NCBI GenBank assembly: GCA_045578045.1
Contig: JAZNJM010000064.1
Location: 12,778-76,777 of the forward strand
Origin: SIG653 sp045578045
GTDB taxonomy: Bacteria > Bacillota > Clostridia > Oscillospirales > CAG-382
Reading direction: 5' to 3'
Length of the DNA: 64,000 nucleotides
The notes beneath the pieces are model-generated. The model had not been told where the DNA came from, made no database searches, and saw only the letters and a program-made list of their open reading frames with translations. This document shows positions 1 to 9,574 of the stretch, in pieces (position 1 is the stretch's first letter; each line of letters starts with the position of its first letter). A program made the translations under genes and the position numbers.

Positions 1-1
1 A

Positions 2-1270
2 AAAGAAACGGGCAAAGAATACGAATATATTGTATATAAAACTCCCGTTGCAACAACAAAATCAATTGACACAGTATATTCTATTTCATCAACTGTTTCA
101 ACAACAGAAGTTACAACTCTTATTGATATTATCGTTGCTCTTTTCACTGATGAACAAATAAAGAACTATTTCTATTATGGAATTCAAGGCGAACATTATA
201 TTCTCGATGACAACGATCTTGTTGAACCAATCAAAGACGGTGATACAAATAAATTCGTTTACGTAATGGAAAACAAATACACAGGAAACGTTTATCTTGC
301 AAAACAAAAGAAGGGTGAAAATGGCAAAATTTATGACGATATAAAACAAATTAATCTTGCAACATCTCTTTCTCTCACATCAGGCTTTGCATATATTCCA
401 AAAACATACACAGTTGGAGATAAGACTTTAACAGAACCTAACTATGTTGAAATTATGACAAACGTTCTTGGAGATAGCATTTTGAAGCTCAATGACGGTT
501 CATTTGGAATTGTTAATTACGATGAATTCAAAGAATCCATTAAAGATAGCCTCAAAGAATCCGCAGAAAAATCGATTCAAACTTCATATTCTGATAAAAT
601 TCTCACAAATTATGTTGCAAAAAATTCTGCTCATCTTTCTTCAGAAGAATTTCTTTCTAACGTTGAAATTTTAGCCAAAGATGCAGTTAATGCCTCTCTT
701 AGAAATAATGCAGTGAATGCTCTCACAACAGAATATACAAAACAGCTCAAAACAGAGAATCCCGATATAACAGAGGAAGAAATCGCTGCTGCTCTTGATA
801 CGAAAATTACAGAGGAAGCAATAAAGAATTATATTGACACGAAATTCACGGCAGATTATATTGAAACTCTTATTAATGTCAACAAAAAAGACATTATAAG
901 CCAAGAAAAAAAGAAGATCAGTGAAGATTATAAACTAACTGATGAATATAAGAATTTAATAGCTTCATATATCGTTTCTGAAGAGTATAATGCTCTTGTT
1001 GAAGAATATATTATAGCACAAGTTAATAAGAAATTTGTATCTCAAATAGAAGATCAAATTACAGCAGAAGCAGAGAAACTCCAATCTCAAGCTGTTGATG
1101 CTGTTGAAGAAGCAATAAAGAAATTTAATGAAACAGCTAAATCAACGTTTAAATGGTCTGACGCTGATGTAGAAAGTAATCTTGACGTTAATTCATATTC
1201 AGATTTCTTTGAAAAGAGACTTGTATCTCAGTATTATAGCGTTTATACCAATCCTGACGAAACAACATAA
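2..1270 (+). CDS. Probable extracellular solute-binding protein, C-terminal part (5' end outside window)
   Basis: The reading frame is open from the first bases of the window, so this is the 3' part of a longer gene; the first ATG (266) is internal. The stretch with FTDEQIKNYFYYGIQGEHY, followed by YTGNVYLA, resembles the C-terminal lobe of clostridial ABC-transporter sugar/oligopeptide binding proteins, in which a 'YGIEGxHY' segment is common. From roughly nt 530 to 1130 there is a long, charged, almost certainly helical segment rich in Glu, Lys and Ala that is not part of a usual binding-protein fold. The protein then ends with a YSDFFEKRL-type helix. No ATPase or permease gene follows; a terminator does. 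The family call rests on short motif resemblance and is moderate; the missing N-terminus (signal peptide, lipobox) would settle it. Confidence 0.55.
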   Translation, partial: KETGKEYEYIVYKTPVATTKSIDTVYSISSTVSTTEVTTLIDIIVALFTDEQIKNYFYYGIQGEHYILDDNDLVEPIKDGDTNKFVYVMENKYTGNVYLAKQKKGENGKIYDDIKQINLATSLSLTSGFAYIPKTYTVGDKTLTEPNYVEIMTNVLGDSILKLNDGSFGIVNYDEFKESIKDSLKESAEKSIQTSYSDKILTNYVAKNSAHLSSEEFLSNVEILAKDAVNASLRNNAVNALTTEYTKQLKTENPDITEEEIAAALDTKITEEAIKNYIDTKFTADYIETLINVNKKDIISQEKKKISEDYKLTDEYKNLIASYIVSEEYNALVEEYIIAQVNKKFVSQIEDQITAEAEKLQSQAVDAVEEAIKKFNETAKSTFKWSDADVESNLDVNSYSDFFEKRLVSQYYSVYTNPDETT

Positions 1271-1288
1271 TAGTTTTAACAACTTAAT

Positions 1289-1320
1289 ACGGGACAACTT
1301 AAAGTTGTCCCGTTTGTTTT
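1289..1320 (+). terminator. Rho-independent terminator after the binding-protein gene
   Basis: Inverted repeat ACGGGACAACTT / AAGTTGTCCCGT followed by TTTGTTTT, 18 bases after the stop codon of the upstream gene. Confidence 0.85.
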
Positions 1321-1427
1321 AAATTTGTTGATTAGGTTATAAATATTATTATTAGATTTTAATTGAATACTTGTTTTAAATGCTTTTTATGTAATTAAAA
1401 AGTATCGTCTTAATTGGAGAATTTTGA

Positions 1428-4271
1428 ATGAACAACATTTCAACCCTCACCTCTTGCTTTAAAAAGATTTACAAAAAGTTATACTATATTGCAAAGGATT
1501 ATATATTTTCATTTTTTTCATTTATAATAACTTTTTTTGTTTTTGCTATTATTTTTAAAGCAAACGGTTTATATCCCTTTGGAGAAACGTCAATTGCTTG
1601 GTGTGACCTTAAACAACAAGGTATTCCCCTGCTTATGAATTTAAAAGACGTATTAAGCGGAAACGGAAGTATACTTTATAGCTTTAATAACGCTTCGGGA
1701 ATGAATTTTTGGGGAGTATTTTTATTTTTTCTTTCAAATCCATTTTCTTTTCTTTGTGTTTTTTTCGAAAAAGCAGAGCTTTATAAATTAGTTAGTACAT
1801 TCGTTATAATTAAGCTTTGCATTGCTTCTTTTACTTCAACATTATTTTTTGTAAAAGTATGTAAAAATACATCTAAAGGAATCTCCGTTGCCCTTGGCGT
1901 TTCATACTCTCTTTGTGCATATGGACTTATGTATTATCAAAACATAATGTGGCTTGATATTATGTATCTATATCCGTTGCTTATTTTGGGAATAAAAAAA
2001 GCTATGGAGAAAAAAGGATATGCCTTATATACGGTCATTTTGAGCCTATGCGTTTTATTTAACTTTTACCTTAGCTTTATGGTTATCCTTTCGATTTTAC
2101 TCTACATTGGACTATATTTGCTCATTTCAAAAGATGATTTAAAATTAAAGAAATCAGTTTCTTTCGATTTATTAAAAGGTTCTATAATTGCTGCATTAAT
2201 TTCTTCAATTTCTTGGATACCTGCTTTTATTCAATATAGTTCTTCAGGACGCGGTGAAAGCATATTCAAAACCCTTTCCTCTTCATCGTGGGTTCCAAGA
2301 CTTGATACTATACTTTTATTATTACTTTCGAGCTCTGTTATTATTATAATTTTGCTATCATTTATAAAACCGACAATAGAAAAGCTACGCATTTTTTTAT
2401 CATTCCTTTTATTTTTTATCCCCATATTTATAGAGCCTATAAATAAAATGTGGCATACAGGCAGTTATATGTCATTTCCTGGAAGATATGCTTTTATTAC
2501 TATTTTTATGGGATTATATTTAGTTTGTCTTTCGTTGGAAAGAAAAGACAACGCTGAAATAAAAGAAACTATTTTAAATTCATATAACGATAAAAATGTA
2601 TTAAACGAAAACAAACTTCTGTTTAGAAGCATAATTAAACAAGTTTTGCCATATATTGTGTTCTCAGTTGCTTGTGCTATAACGGTTTATATCCTATATA
2701 AAAACGTGTCGATGGGAGTTTTTATTAATGAAAAAGATAAATTATCAAACTTTATCGATACGCTTTGGGGAAACAACAAACAGCTTAAAACAACTTTTAA
2801 AGTATCTTTAATTTTTGCCTTAGTATATTTCATATATTCTCTTTTATATAAACTGAAATTGATACCAAAAAAAATCTTTTCCATTTTTCTACTTTGCGTT
2901 GTTATTTGCGAAGGAATTTTTGCTATTAACGTTTACATTGTTCCTTGCTCTGAAAAAACAATATTTAATTCATATGATTCATTTCTTGATTTAGAAGGAA
3001 AAATCAATGATGACGAGTTTTACAGAATTAATACTGAAAAAAAATATGAAGATTCAAACCTTTTAGGTGCTTTAGGATATAACTCAATAGGTCATTACAC
3101 TTCTTTGACAAATAAAGAGTATATGAACGTTTCAAAAGCACTTGGATATTCTTCTTCTTGGATGGAGCTTTCAACATACGGCGGAACAGAGCTTTCTGAT
3201 GCAATTATGAGTGTTAAATATAAAGTTATTCGCTCAAAAATAGAAAACAGCGTTTATTCAAATGAAACTTATAGTATTGTTGAAACATTTGCTTCTTTAG
3301 GATTAGGAGTTAAATATAACGGGAATAATGACGTTTTCTCCTATGATGAAATATCAAGAACAGATTTTCAAGAAAAAATATTTTCTTCTCTTTTTAATAG
3401 TGATGAAGCTCTTTTTGAAAAATACACTCCAACACTTTATAAAAACTGTTCCATATCAACAGAGGGAAACAAAAAAATAATTAATGGTGAAGGAGAACTA
3501 ATTTATTATATAAACGTTTCAGGTGAACAAACATTATATTTTGATGCCTTTGGAGAATTCAGTAATGGTTTAATACAAACAATAAACAGAGGATTCGACA
3601 TATACGTTAACGGCATTAGAATTTCAACGTATCCCGATGGAATGTATACGGGATTTGTTAATCTTGGAACGTTTAAAAATGAAAAAGTTACAATTAAGGT
3701 TATAACCAACAGACCTCAAATGTCTTTAATTTCATTTGGTGTTTCGGGATTGAAAAAAGAAGTTTTGAAAAAAGCAGTTGAAAACACAGAATCGGGTTTT
3801 CTTAATGTTAAAAATAATAAAGCATATGGAACGGTTGATGGAAAAGACGGAGAGTATTTATTCGTTTCTATTCCATATGACGAAGGCTTTAAAGTTAAGG
3901 TAAACGGAAAGAAAATAAAACCTGAAAAAGTATTTGGAGATTTTTATTCTATTCCTTTATCAAATGGTATAAACAACATTGAAATGAGCTATACACCAAC
4001 TGGCTTTATTTCGGGAATTATTTTCACATCAATTGGAATAGTTTTATTTATTCTGTTTTTGATTTTTGATAAAAAGAATAGCAAACTAATTCAGAAAGAA
4101 AGCTCTCAAAACTTTCAAAACAAAAGAAAAGAAAACGAAGAAAAAGTTTTTAATTCTTCTATTTTATTAAGTAATATAAAAACAGCTTCCTTATATTTAT
4201 TTATTATATTATTTATTATTCTCACTTTTGTTATATATATTTTCCCCATATTTGTTAGGTTATTTAAATGA
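1428..4271 (+). CDS. YfhO-family polytopic membrane protein
   Basis: A 947-residue integral membrane protein. The first ~490 residues are a series of hydrophobic segments beginning near residue 27. The segment YPFGETSIAWCDLKQQGIPL close to the N-terminus is characteristic of the YfhO family, whose members in Firmicutes are linked to glycosylation of lipoteichoic acid and other envelope polymers (established for B. subtilis YfhO). A large extracytoplasmic region (~500-850) follows, then two C-terminal membrane segments (~865-885 and 920-943). Fold and topology are like GT-C glycosyltransferases. GGAGA lies about 10 bases before the ATG. It is followed after 52 bases by the HprK-like gene and probably shares its transcript. 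The acceptor and sugar cannot be read from sequence. Confidence 0.8.
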   Translation: MNNISTLTSCFKKIYKKLYYIAKDYIFSFFSFIITFFVFAIIFKANGLYPFGETSIAWCDLKQQGIPLLMNLKDVLSGNGSILYSFNNASGMNFWGVFLFFLSNPFSFLCVFFEKAELYKLVSTFVIIKLCIASFTSTLFFVKVCKNTSKGISVALGVSYSLCAYGLMYYQNIMWLDIMYLYPLLILGIKKAMEKKGYALYTVILSLCVLFNFYLSFMVILSILLYIGLYLLISKDDLKLKKSVSFDLLKGSIIAALISSISWIPAFIQYSSSGRGESIFKTLSSSSWVPRLDTILLLLLSSSVIIIILLSFIKPTIEKLRIFLSFLLFFIPIFIEPINKMWHTGSYMSFPGRYAFITIFMGLYLVCLSLERKDNAEIKETILNSYNDKNVLNENKLLFRSIIKQVLPYIVFSVACAITVYILYKNVSMGVFINEKDKLSNFIDTLWGNNKQLKTTFKVSLIFALVYFIYSLLYKLKLIPKKIFSIFLLCVVICEGIFAINVYIVPCSEKTIFNSYDSFLDLEGKINDDEFYRINTEKKYEDSNLLGALGYNSIGHYTSLTNKEYMNVSKALGYSSSWMELSTYGGTELSDAIMSVKYKVIRSKIENSVYSNETYSIVETFASLGLGVKYNGNNDVFSYDEISRTDFQEKIFSSLFNSDEALFEKYTPTLYKNCSISTEGNKKIINGEGELIYYINVSGEQTLYFDAFGEFSNGLIQTINRGFDIYVNGIRISTYPDGMYTGFVNLGTFKNEKVTIKVITNRPQMSLISFGVSGLKKEVLKKAVENTESGFLNVKNNKAYGTVDGKDGEYLFVSIPYDEGFKVKVNGKKIKPEKVFGDFYSIPLSNGINNIEMSYTPTGFISGIIFTSIGIVLFILFLIFDKKNSKLIQKESSQNFQNKRKENEEKVFNSSILLSNIKTASLYLFIILFIILTFVIYIFPIFVRLFK

Positions 4272-4323
4272 TAACGTTACTAATAAATTCAAAATATAAA
4301 AGGCAATTTGAAAGAAGGCATAT

Positions 4324-5019
4324 ATGATATATTCAATTGGTGGTATGAAAATTGAAATTGATTTCAAGTATGCATACGGTACTAAAAAATGCAATAATTT
4401 TTTATCAAACGGCATACCTGATTTTTCAGTTTCAATTTCTGAGGAGGAAATAAAGAAAGAAGCAGCCCTTACCCCTTGGAACAACTTAGAACTATCTGAA
4501 TTTGACTGTGTTTTTAAAAAAATATATAATGAAGCTCCAAACTATGGAAGAATCGTTATGCACGGAGCTTCTATTATGATGAATAGCAAAGGATTTTTAT
4601 TTTCAGCTCCATCAGGAACAGGAAAAAGCACTCATATTCGTTTATGGGGAAAAAGATACGGAAAAAACGTTACTGTTATTGATGGAGATAAGCCATTTTT
4701 GAGCTTTATAAACGGAAAGGCTGAAGTTTGGGGTTCTCCAAGAAGCGGAAAAGAAGGTTGGAATAATCCCGTTTCTGCCCCTCTTGAAGGCATTGCCTTT
4801 TTGGAACAAGCTGATTACAATAAAATCATAAGAGTTTCTCCATCAGACATAATTGATAGAGCATTTATGCAGTTTTATATCCCTAAAAATAAAGAAACAG
4901 CTGAAAAAACAATAAAGATTATCAGTCAGATTTTAGAAAGCGTTCCTCTTTATATCCTCAAATGCAATATGGATATTGAAGCAGCAGAGGTTGCATATAA
5001 TGGAATGATGTTTTCCTAA
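4324..5019 (+). CDS. HprK-like P-loop kinase domain protein
   Basis: A 231-residue soluble protein. A P-loop, SAPSGTGKSTH, sits at residues ~94-104, preceded by HGASIMM and followed by a VIDGDKPFL segment (~118-126) matching the Walker-B-like region of HPr kinase/phosphorylase C-terminal domains. It is shorter than true HprK (~310 residues) and lacks the HprK N-terminal domain, so it is not the HPr kinase itself. Related stand-alone domains occur next to PqqD-like or envelope-modification genes in Clostridia; here the partner is the YfhO-like gene just upstream. GAAGG precedes the ATG. The substrate is unknown; the nucleotide-binding fold is well supported. Confidence 0.65.
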   Translation: MIYSIGGMKIEIDFKYAYGTKKCNNFLSNGIPDFSVSISEEEIKKEAALTPWNNLELSEFDCVFKKIYNEAPNYGRIVMHGASIMMNSKGFLFSAPSGTGKSTHIRLWGKRYGKNVTVIDGDKPFLSFINGKAEVWGSPRSGKEGWNNPVSAPLEGIAFLEQADYNKIIRVSPSDIIDRAFMQFYIPKNKETAEKTIKIISQILESVPLYILKCNMDIEAAEVAYNGMMFS

Positions 5020-5040
5020 AATTTTATAGTATTCGTTAAA

Positions 5041-5080
5041 AAAGACTTGCAGTTTACAACGATTGTAAATTGCAAGTCTT
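5041..5080. terminator. Bidirectional terminator between convergent genes
   Basis: Long inverted repeat AAGACTTGCAGTTTACAA / TTGTAAATTGCAAGTCTT with one mismatch, A-rich on the left and T-rich on the right, placed between the HprK-like gene (+) and prfA (-). Confidence 0.8.
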
Positions 5081-5145
5081 TATATTATGATAAAACAATT
5101 CAAAAAGAAATATTATATATTACTAAAAATAAATACTTCTTATTC

Positions 5146-6213
5146 TTAATCACCCGATTTTAGTTTTTCAGCACGGTCAGCAGTTATAAGAGCATCTATC
5201 ATTTCGTCAAGTTTTCCATTAAGGAAGTTTTCAAGATAGTATAAGGTAAGTCCGATTCTATGGTCTGAAACACGTCCCTGAGGATAGTTATAGGTTCTTA
5301 TTCTTTCACTTCTATCTCCTGTTCCTACTTGACTTTTACGTTGTGAAGCAACCTCATCAGCCTTTTTGGAACATTCAAGGTCATACAAACGGGATTTCAT
5401 TACCTTGAGAGCTTTTTCTTTATTTTTTAACTGGCTTCGCTCATCCTGACAATCTACAACTATTCCCGTTGGGATATGAATAATTCTTATTGCAGACTCT
5501 GTTTTATTAACGTGTTGGCCGCCAGCTCCTGAGCTATGATGCCTTGTTATTTCAAGCTCATCCATATTAAGCTCAAATTCAACGTCCTCAGCCTCTGGAA
5601 GAACAGCAACAGTTACAGTTGAAGTGTGGATTCTTCCCTGCGTTTCAGTTTCGGGAACACGTTGAACACGATGAACGCCGCTTTCAAATTTAAAACGAGA
5701 ATATGCTCCCTCTCCAACAACCATAAACGAAACTTCTTTAAATCCTCCAAGCTCTGTATCGTTAGCATAAAGAAGCTCTGTTTTAAATCCTGCGGACTCT
5801 GCATACATATTATACATTCTATATAAAACAGCCGCAAAGAGCGAGGCTTCTTCCCCCCCCGCACCGCCTCTTATTTCTATTATAACGTTTTTGTCATCAT
5901 TAGGATCTTTAGGAAGTAAAAGCTCTTTGAGCTTTTGTTCTGCATCTGAACAAAAATCTATAGACTCTTGAATTTCAGCCTTAGCAAGTTCACGCATTTC
6001 AGCGTCTTGCTCAGAAGCAAGAATCTCCTCTGCGTCAGAAATATTCTTTTTCGCTTGTTTATACGCACGAAAAACTTCAACAATTTCTGTTAAAGACTTA
6101 TATTCCTTTGAATACTTTTTATAAAGCTCCATATCACTCATAACCTCTGAGGATGAGAGCTTTTCTTCGATTTCCATATATCTTACTTCTATACCTTGAA
6201 GTTTTTCTATCAT
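5146..6213 (-). CDS. prfA: Peptide chain release factor 1
   Basis: RF1 recognises UAA and UAG stop codons and triggers release of the finished peptide. The 355-residue length fits the family. The anticodon-like PxT motif is visible as PET in RVPETETQGR (~residues 185-187), which separates RF1 from RF2 (SPF). The catalytic GGQ is in SSGAGGQHVNK (~230). The frame extends 18 codons further upstream, but the start at 6213 is preferred because GGAGG lies eight bases before it and the product then begins MIEKL like other RF1 proteins. An unusual run of eight C's (5853-5860) encodes part of the conserved GGAGGEE segment. It diverges from the S1-domain gene; no hemK/prmC homologue is adjacent. Confidence 0.95.
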   Translation of the reverse strand: MIEKLQGIEVRYMEIEEKLSSSEVMSDMELYKKYSKEYKSLTEIVEVFRAYKQAKKNISDAEEILASEQDAEMRELAKAEIQESIDFCSDAEQKLKELLLPKDPNDDKNVIIEIRGGAGGEEASLFAAVLYRMYNMYAESAGFKTELLYANDTELGGFKEVSFMVVGEGAYSRFKFESGVHRVQRVPETETQGRIHTSTVTVAVLPEAEDVEFELNMDELEITRHHSSGAGGQHVNKTESAIRIIHIPTGIVVDCQDERSQLKNKEKALKVMKSRLYDLECSKKADEVASQRKSQVGTGDRSERIRTYNYPQGRVSDHRIGLTLYYLENFLNGKLDEMIDALITADRAEKLKSGD

Positions 6214-6340
6214 GGATTTTTCCTCCAATAGTAATATTTTTCTTATCTCCTGAATAGGATAGTACAAAGCACTAAAGTTTATTAAAATTCGTAAAATTTC
6301 TGTCCGAAAGGAGAATACGCCATAAGGCGAAAAAAACCAA

Positions 6341-7315
6341 ATGAAAACAACAAAAGCGCTTCAAACAAACGAAACAACTCAACAATTCTTTATGCCCGAA
6401 GGCAAAGGATTGTATACACCGCAAAACTTTTCAAAAATCAAGAACATAGATTCTCTTATAAAGGCTATGGATGAACAAACCATATTGGAAGGAAGAGCTG
6501 TTCTTTGCGATAATCATCATAATCTTCACGTTGAATTAGGTTCTTTCAAAGGTATTATACCCGCAGATGAATGTGTTTTTTCTCATTTTCCAATTAAAGA
6601 CGTTGCTATTATCAGCCGTGTTGGAAAGAGCGTTTCTTTCGTTATAACAGATATAACAATCGGAGAAAGAGGAGAACCCTTTATTTTGCTTTCAAGAGCA
6701 AAGGCACAAAAAATCTGTATTGATGAATATATATCAAAACTCAAAGCGGGAGACATAATAAACGCCAAAGTAACTCATCTGGAAAACTTCGGATGCTTTG
6801 TTGATATTGGATGTGGGGTTATTTCTTTGTTAAGCATCGATACAATGTCAATATCAAGAATATCCCACCCAAGAGACAGATTTTATCCAGGAGAAACAAT
6901 TAAGGTTATTATCAAAACACCTGCTGATGAATCGGGAAGAGTTACTTTAAGCCACAAAGAGCTTCTTGGAACTTGGGAAGAAAACGCATCTATGTTTTCT
7001 GTTGGTGAAACTGTTTCGGGCCCTGTCAGAAGTATAGAAAGCTATGGCGTTTTCGTTGAACTTGCTCCCAACCTTGCTGGTCTTGCGGAGTATAAAGAAG
7101 GAATCTCCGCAGGACAGACAGCAACAGTTTACATAAAAAGCATTATAAAAGAAAAGATGAAAATCAAACTCGTTATCGTTGATTGCGTTAATGCTGAACC
7201 AATACGCCCAAAACATAATTATTTTATATCAGAAGGGCATATTGACAGATGGGTATATTCTCCCGATGCTTCTGAAAGAATTATCGAAAGTGTTTTCAGT
7301 GACGATAATTGTTAA
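6341..7315 (+). CDS. S1-domain RNA-binding protein
   Basis: A 324-residue cytoplasmic protein with three S1-like OB folds: ~45-125 (degenerate, ELGSFKGIIPADEC), ~133-205 (GDIINAKVTHLENFGCFVDIGCG, clear S1 consensus) and ~220-285 (VGETVSGPVRSIESYGVFVEL, clear). The architecture matches the short 'ribosomal protein S1-like' proteins of Clostridia, which bind RNA but are not the long S1 of Proteobacteria. A role in translation is inferred. The best Shine-Dalgarno (AAAGGAG, ~6307) is about 25 bases upstream of the ATG, with a small CGCC/GGCG hairpin between them, so the spacing may be shortened by folding. Its last 20 bases overlap the convergent hydratase gene. Confidence 0.8.
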   Translation: MKTTKALQTNETTQQFFMPEGKGLYTPQNFSKIKNIDSLIKAMDEQTILEGRAVLCDNHHNLHVELGSFKGIIPADECVFSHFPIKDVAIISRVGKSVSFVITDITIGERGEPFILLSRAKAQKICIDEYISKLKAGDIINAKVTHLENFGCFVDIGCGVISLLSIDTMSISRISHPRDRFYPGETIKVIIKTPADESGRVTLSHKELLGTWEENASMFSVGETVSGPVRSIESYGVFVELAPNLAGLAEYKEGISAGQTATVYIKSIIKEKMKIKLVIVDCVNAEPIRPKHNYFISEGHIDRWVYSPDASERIIESVFSDDNC

Positions 7316-9554
7316 TAAGACAGCCATCAAGAATTATCTGTCTATCTGTTTTTGAAAGAGGAGCAAAGCCAAGAGATATATTTTCTAACGAACCATCTTT
7401 TCGAATAATCACAGCAGAAACGTTTTCTTTCTCTGATTCAATAGCATTTTTAATTCCCTTAACGTATATATAGTCTCCCTCGGAACATTTAAGCTCTTCT
7501 TTAAAAATAAAAGGAACAACACCCCAATTTATAAGGTTAGACAGATAACGCTTTGTTGCATATTCTTTAGCAATATTTGCCCACGTTCCCAATATTTTTT
7601 GGCAAGATACAGCTTGTTCTCGTGCTGAACCGTCTCCTGGTTTATAAGCATATACGAGAGTACCATAACCAACGTTTCCACGTTCTGAAATATCAAGCAA
7701 TGAAAATACATTGTCAATCTCAGAAGTATCAACATTACTTAAAGTTTCGTCTCTGCGGGCTTTTTCAAAGGTTCTGAAAGCCTTTGCTGTTGGAACATAT
7801 GAAGGAACTTTTCTTGAAAGAGCAAATTCTGCAAGACGTTCGGGATTAGAACGGAAAGAAGATGTTTCTCCAGAAGGTATAAGCTCATCCGTTGTTGTTA
7901 CAGGATCGGTTATGTATGCTGCAACTTTAAGAAGAAGATCCTCCGTAAGAGGAGCCATCTCTGGCCAATCTGTTATATTTGGACCAAATTTAAGGTCAGC
8001 AGAGCTGTTGGGATTTCCGAAACCATTATATACTCTTGCTTTATATATTTCTTCATTATAAACGTATTCTGGGATAGAATCGTTATAATCAATTTCATCA
8101 GCACCAATTAAAACGCCTTTATTTCTTGCGGTTGCGGCGATTGAACGAGCATCCATTAATGCAACGGCAGCAAGTTGACCTTCACCAGGCTTCGAACCTT
8201 CTCTGTTAGGAAAGTTTCTTGTTGAATGTCTTATGGAAAGTCCTCCATTAAGCGGAACATCCCCAGCTCCGAAGCAAGGACCGCAAAACGCAGTTCTCAA
8301 GGTCGCTCCGCTAAGCATAAGGCTTTCCATAGCTCCCGCTCGCATTGCTGCATAATGAACAGGCTGACTTGAAGGATACACTGAAAGGGAGAACACACCG
8401 TTACCCGTGGTTTGACCTTTAAGAATTTCCGATGCTGCAATAAGGTTTTCATATCCTCCACCTGCGCATCCAGCAATAACACCTTGATCAACGCAGAATT
8501 TTCCGTTTATTAACTTATCACGCAAAGAGAAATTACACGTTTTGCCGCCGAATACTTCGGCGGCGTTTTGTTCAACGCCATAAAGAATTTCATCTGCATT
8601 TGCAAGAAATTCCTTTATTGTATATCCGTTTGAAGGATGGAAAGGCAAAGCTATCATTGGCTCTACTTTTGAAAGATCAATTTCAACAACACCACTGTAA
8701 TATGCAGGTGAAGAAAGCTTCATTTCTTTATACGCTTCTCCCCTTCCGTGATTTTGAAGGTATTTCTTTGTTTTTTCGTCTGTTTCCCAAACGGATGAAA
8801 GGCAAGTTGTTTCCGTTGTCATAACGTCTATACCGATTCTATAGTCCATAGAAATATTTGAAACGCCTTCACCAATAAATTCAAGAACAGTATTTTTAAC
8901 AAATCCGTTTGCGAAAACTGCTTTAATAAGTGCAATTGCTACGTCCTGAGGTCCAACACCGTGGGAGGGTTTTCCCGTCAGATGCACTGCAACGATTCGG
9001 GGCATATCAATGTCATAGGTTTTTCCTAAAATCTGTTTTACGAGTTCAGGTCCACCCTCGCCTATTGCAAGACAACCTAAAGCCCCATAACGAGTATGAC
9101 TGTCTGAACCTAATATCATTTTACCTGGAGCTGCAAAACATTCTCTCATATACTGATGAATAACAGCAATATGGGGAGGGACGTAAATTCCACCATATTT
9201 AACTGCCGCAGAAAGTCCAAACGCGTGGTCATCTTCGTTTATTGTTCCACCAACTGCGCAAAGACTGTTATGACAGTTTGTTAGCACATATGGAACGGGG
9301 AATTTTTCAAGCCCTGTTGCACGAGCTGTTTGGATTATACCAACGTACGTTATATCGTGCGATGCCAAAGCATCAAATTTTATGTTAAGTCGTGTTTCGC
9401 TGTTTCCAACGTTATGATTCTTTAAAATTGAATATGCTAACGTATTTTTTGAACATTCTTCCACAGTTATGTTTTTAACGATTTCGGGAAGCTCAGAGGC
9501 GGAATTGTAGAATTTACCGCCATAATATATACATCCGTTTTTAAGTTCTACCAC
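7296..9554 (-). CDS. Aconitase-family hydratase (YbhJ-like)
   Basis: A 752-residue protein of the aconitase superfamily. N-terminal motifs GSDSHTRYGALGCLAIGEGG and SHGVGPQDVA are aconitase signatures. The [4Fe-4S] ligands appear as one Cys in VIAGCAGGGYEN (~360) and two in AFCGPCFGAGD (~425). The C-terminal swivel domain carries YGTLVYAYKPGDGSAREQA near residue 640. It is shorter than AcnA (~890) and divergent in its first Cys motif, which resembles E. coli YbhJ-type 'putative hydratases' more than housekeeping aconitase; the substrate is therefore uncertain. Start is GTG with AGGAG upstream, 20 bases after the obg stop codon, so it is the last gene of the obg transcript. Confidence 0.8.
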   Translation of the reverse strand: MVELKNGCIYYGGKFYNSASELPEIVKNITVEECSKNTLAYSILKNHNVGNSETRLNIKFDALASHDITYVGIIQTARATGLEKFPVPYVLTNCHNSLCAVGGTINEDDHAFGLSAAVKYGGIYVPPHIAVIHQYMRECFAAPGKMILGSDSHTRYGALGCLAIGEGGPELVKQILGKTYDIDMPRIVAVHLTGKPSHGVGPQDVAIALIKAVFANGFVKNTVLEFIGEGVSNISMDYRIGIDVMTTETTCLSSVWETDEKTKKYLQNHGRGEAYKEMKLSSPAYYSGVVEIDLSKVEPMIALPFHPSNGYTIKEFLANADEILYGVEQNAAEVFGGKTCNFSLRDKLINGKFCVDQGVIAGCAGGGYENLIAASEILKGQTTGNGVFSLSVYPSSQPVHYAAMRAGAMESLMLSGATLRTAFCGPCFGAGDVPLNGGLSIRHSTRNFPNREGSKPGEGQLAAVALMDARSIAATARNKGVLIGADEIDYNDSIPEYVYNEEIYKARVYNGFGNPNSSADLKFGPNITDWPEMAPLTEDLLLKVAAYITDPVTTTDELIPSGETSSFRSNPERLAEFALSRKVPSYVPTAKAFRTFEKARRDETLSNVDTSEIDNVFSLLDISERGNVGYGTLVYAYKPGDGSAREQAVSCQKILGTWANIAKEYATKRYLSNLINWGVVPFIFKEELKCSEGDYIYVKGIKNAIESEKENVSAVIIRKDGSLENISLGFAPLSKTDRQIILDGCLINNYRH

Positions 9555-9574
9555 TTTTATATTTCTCCTATTTT

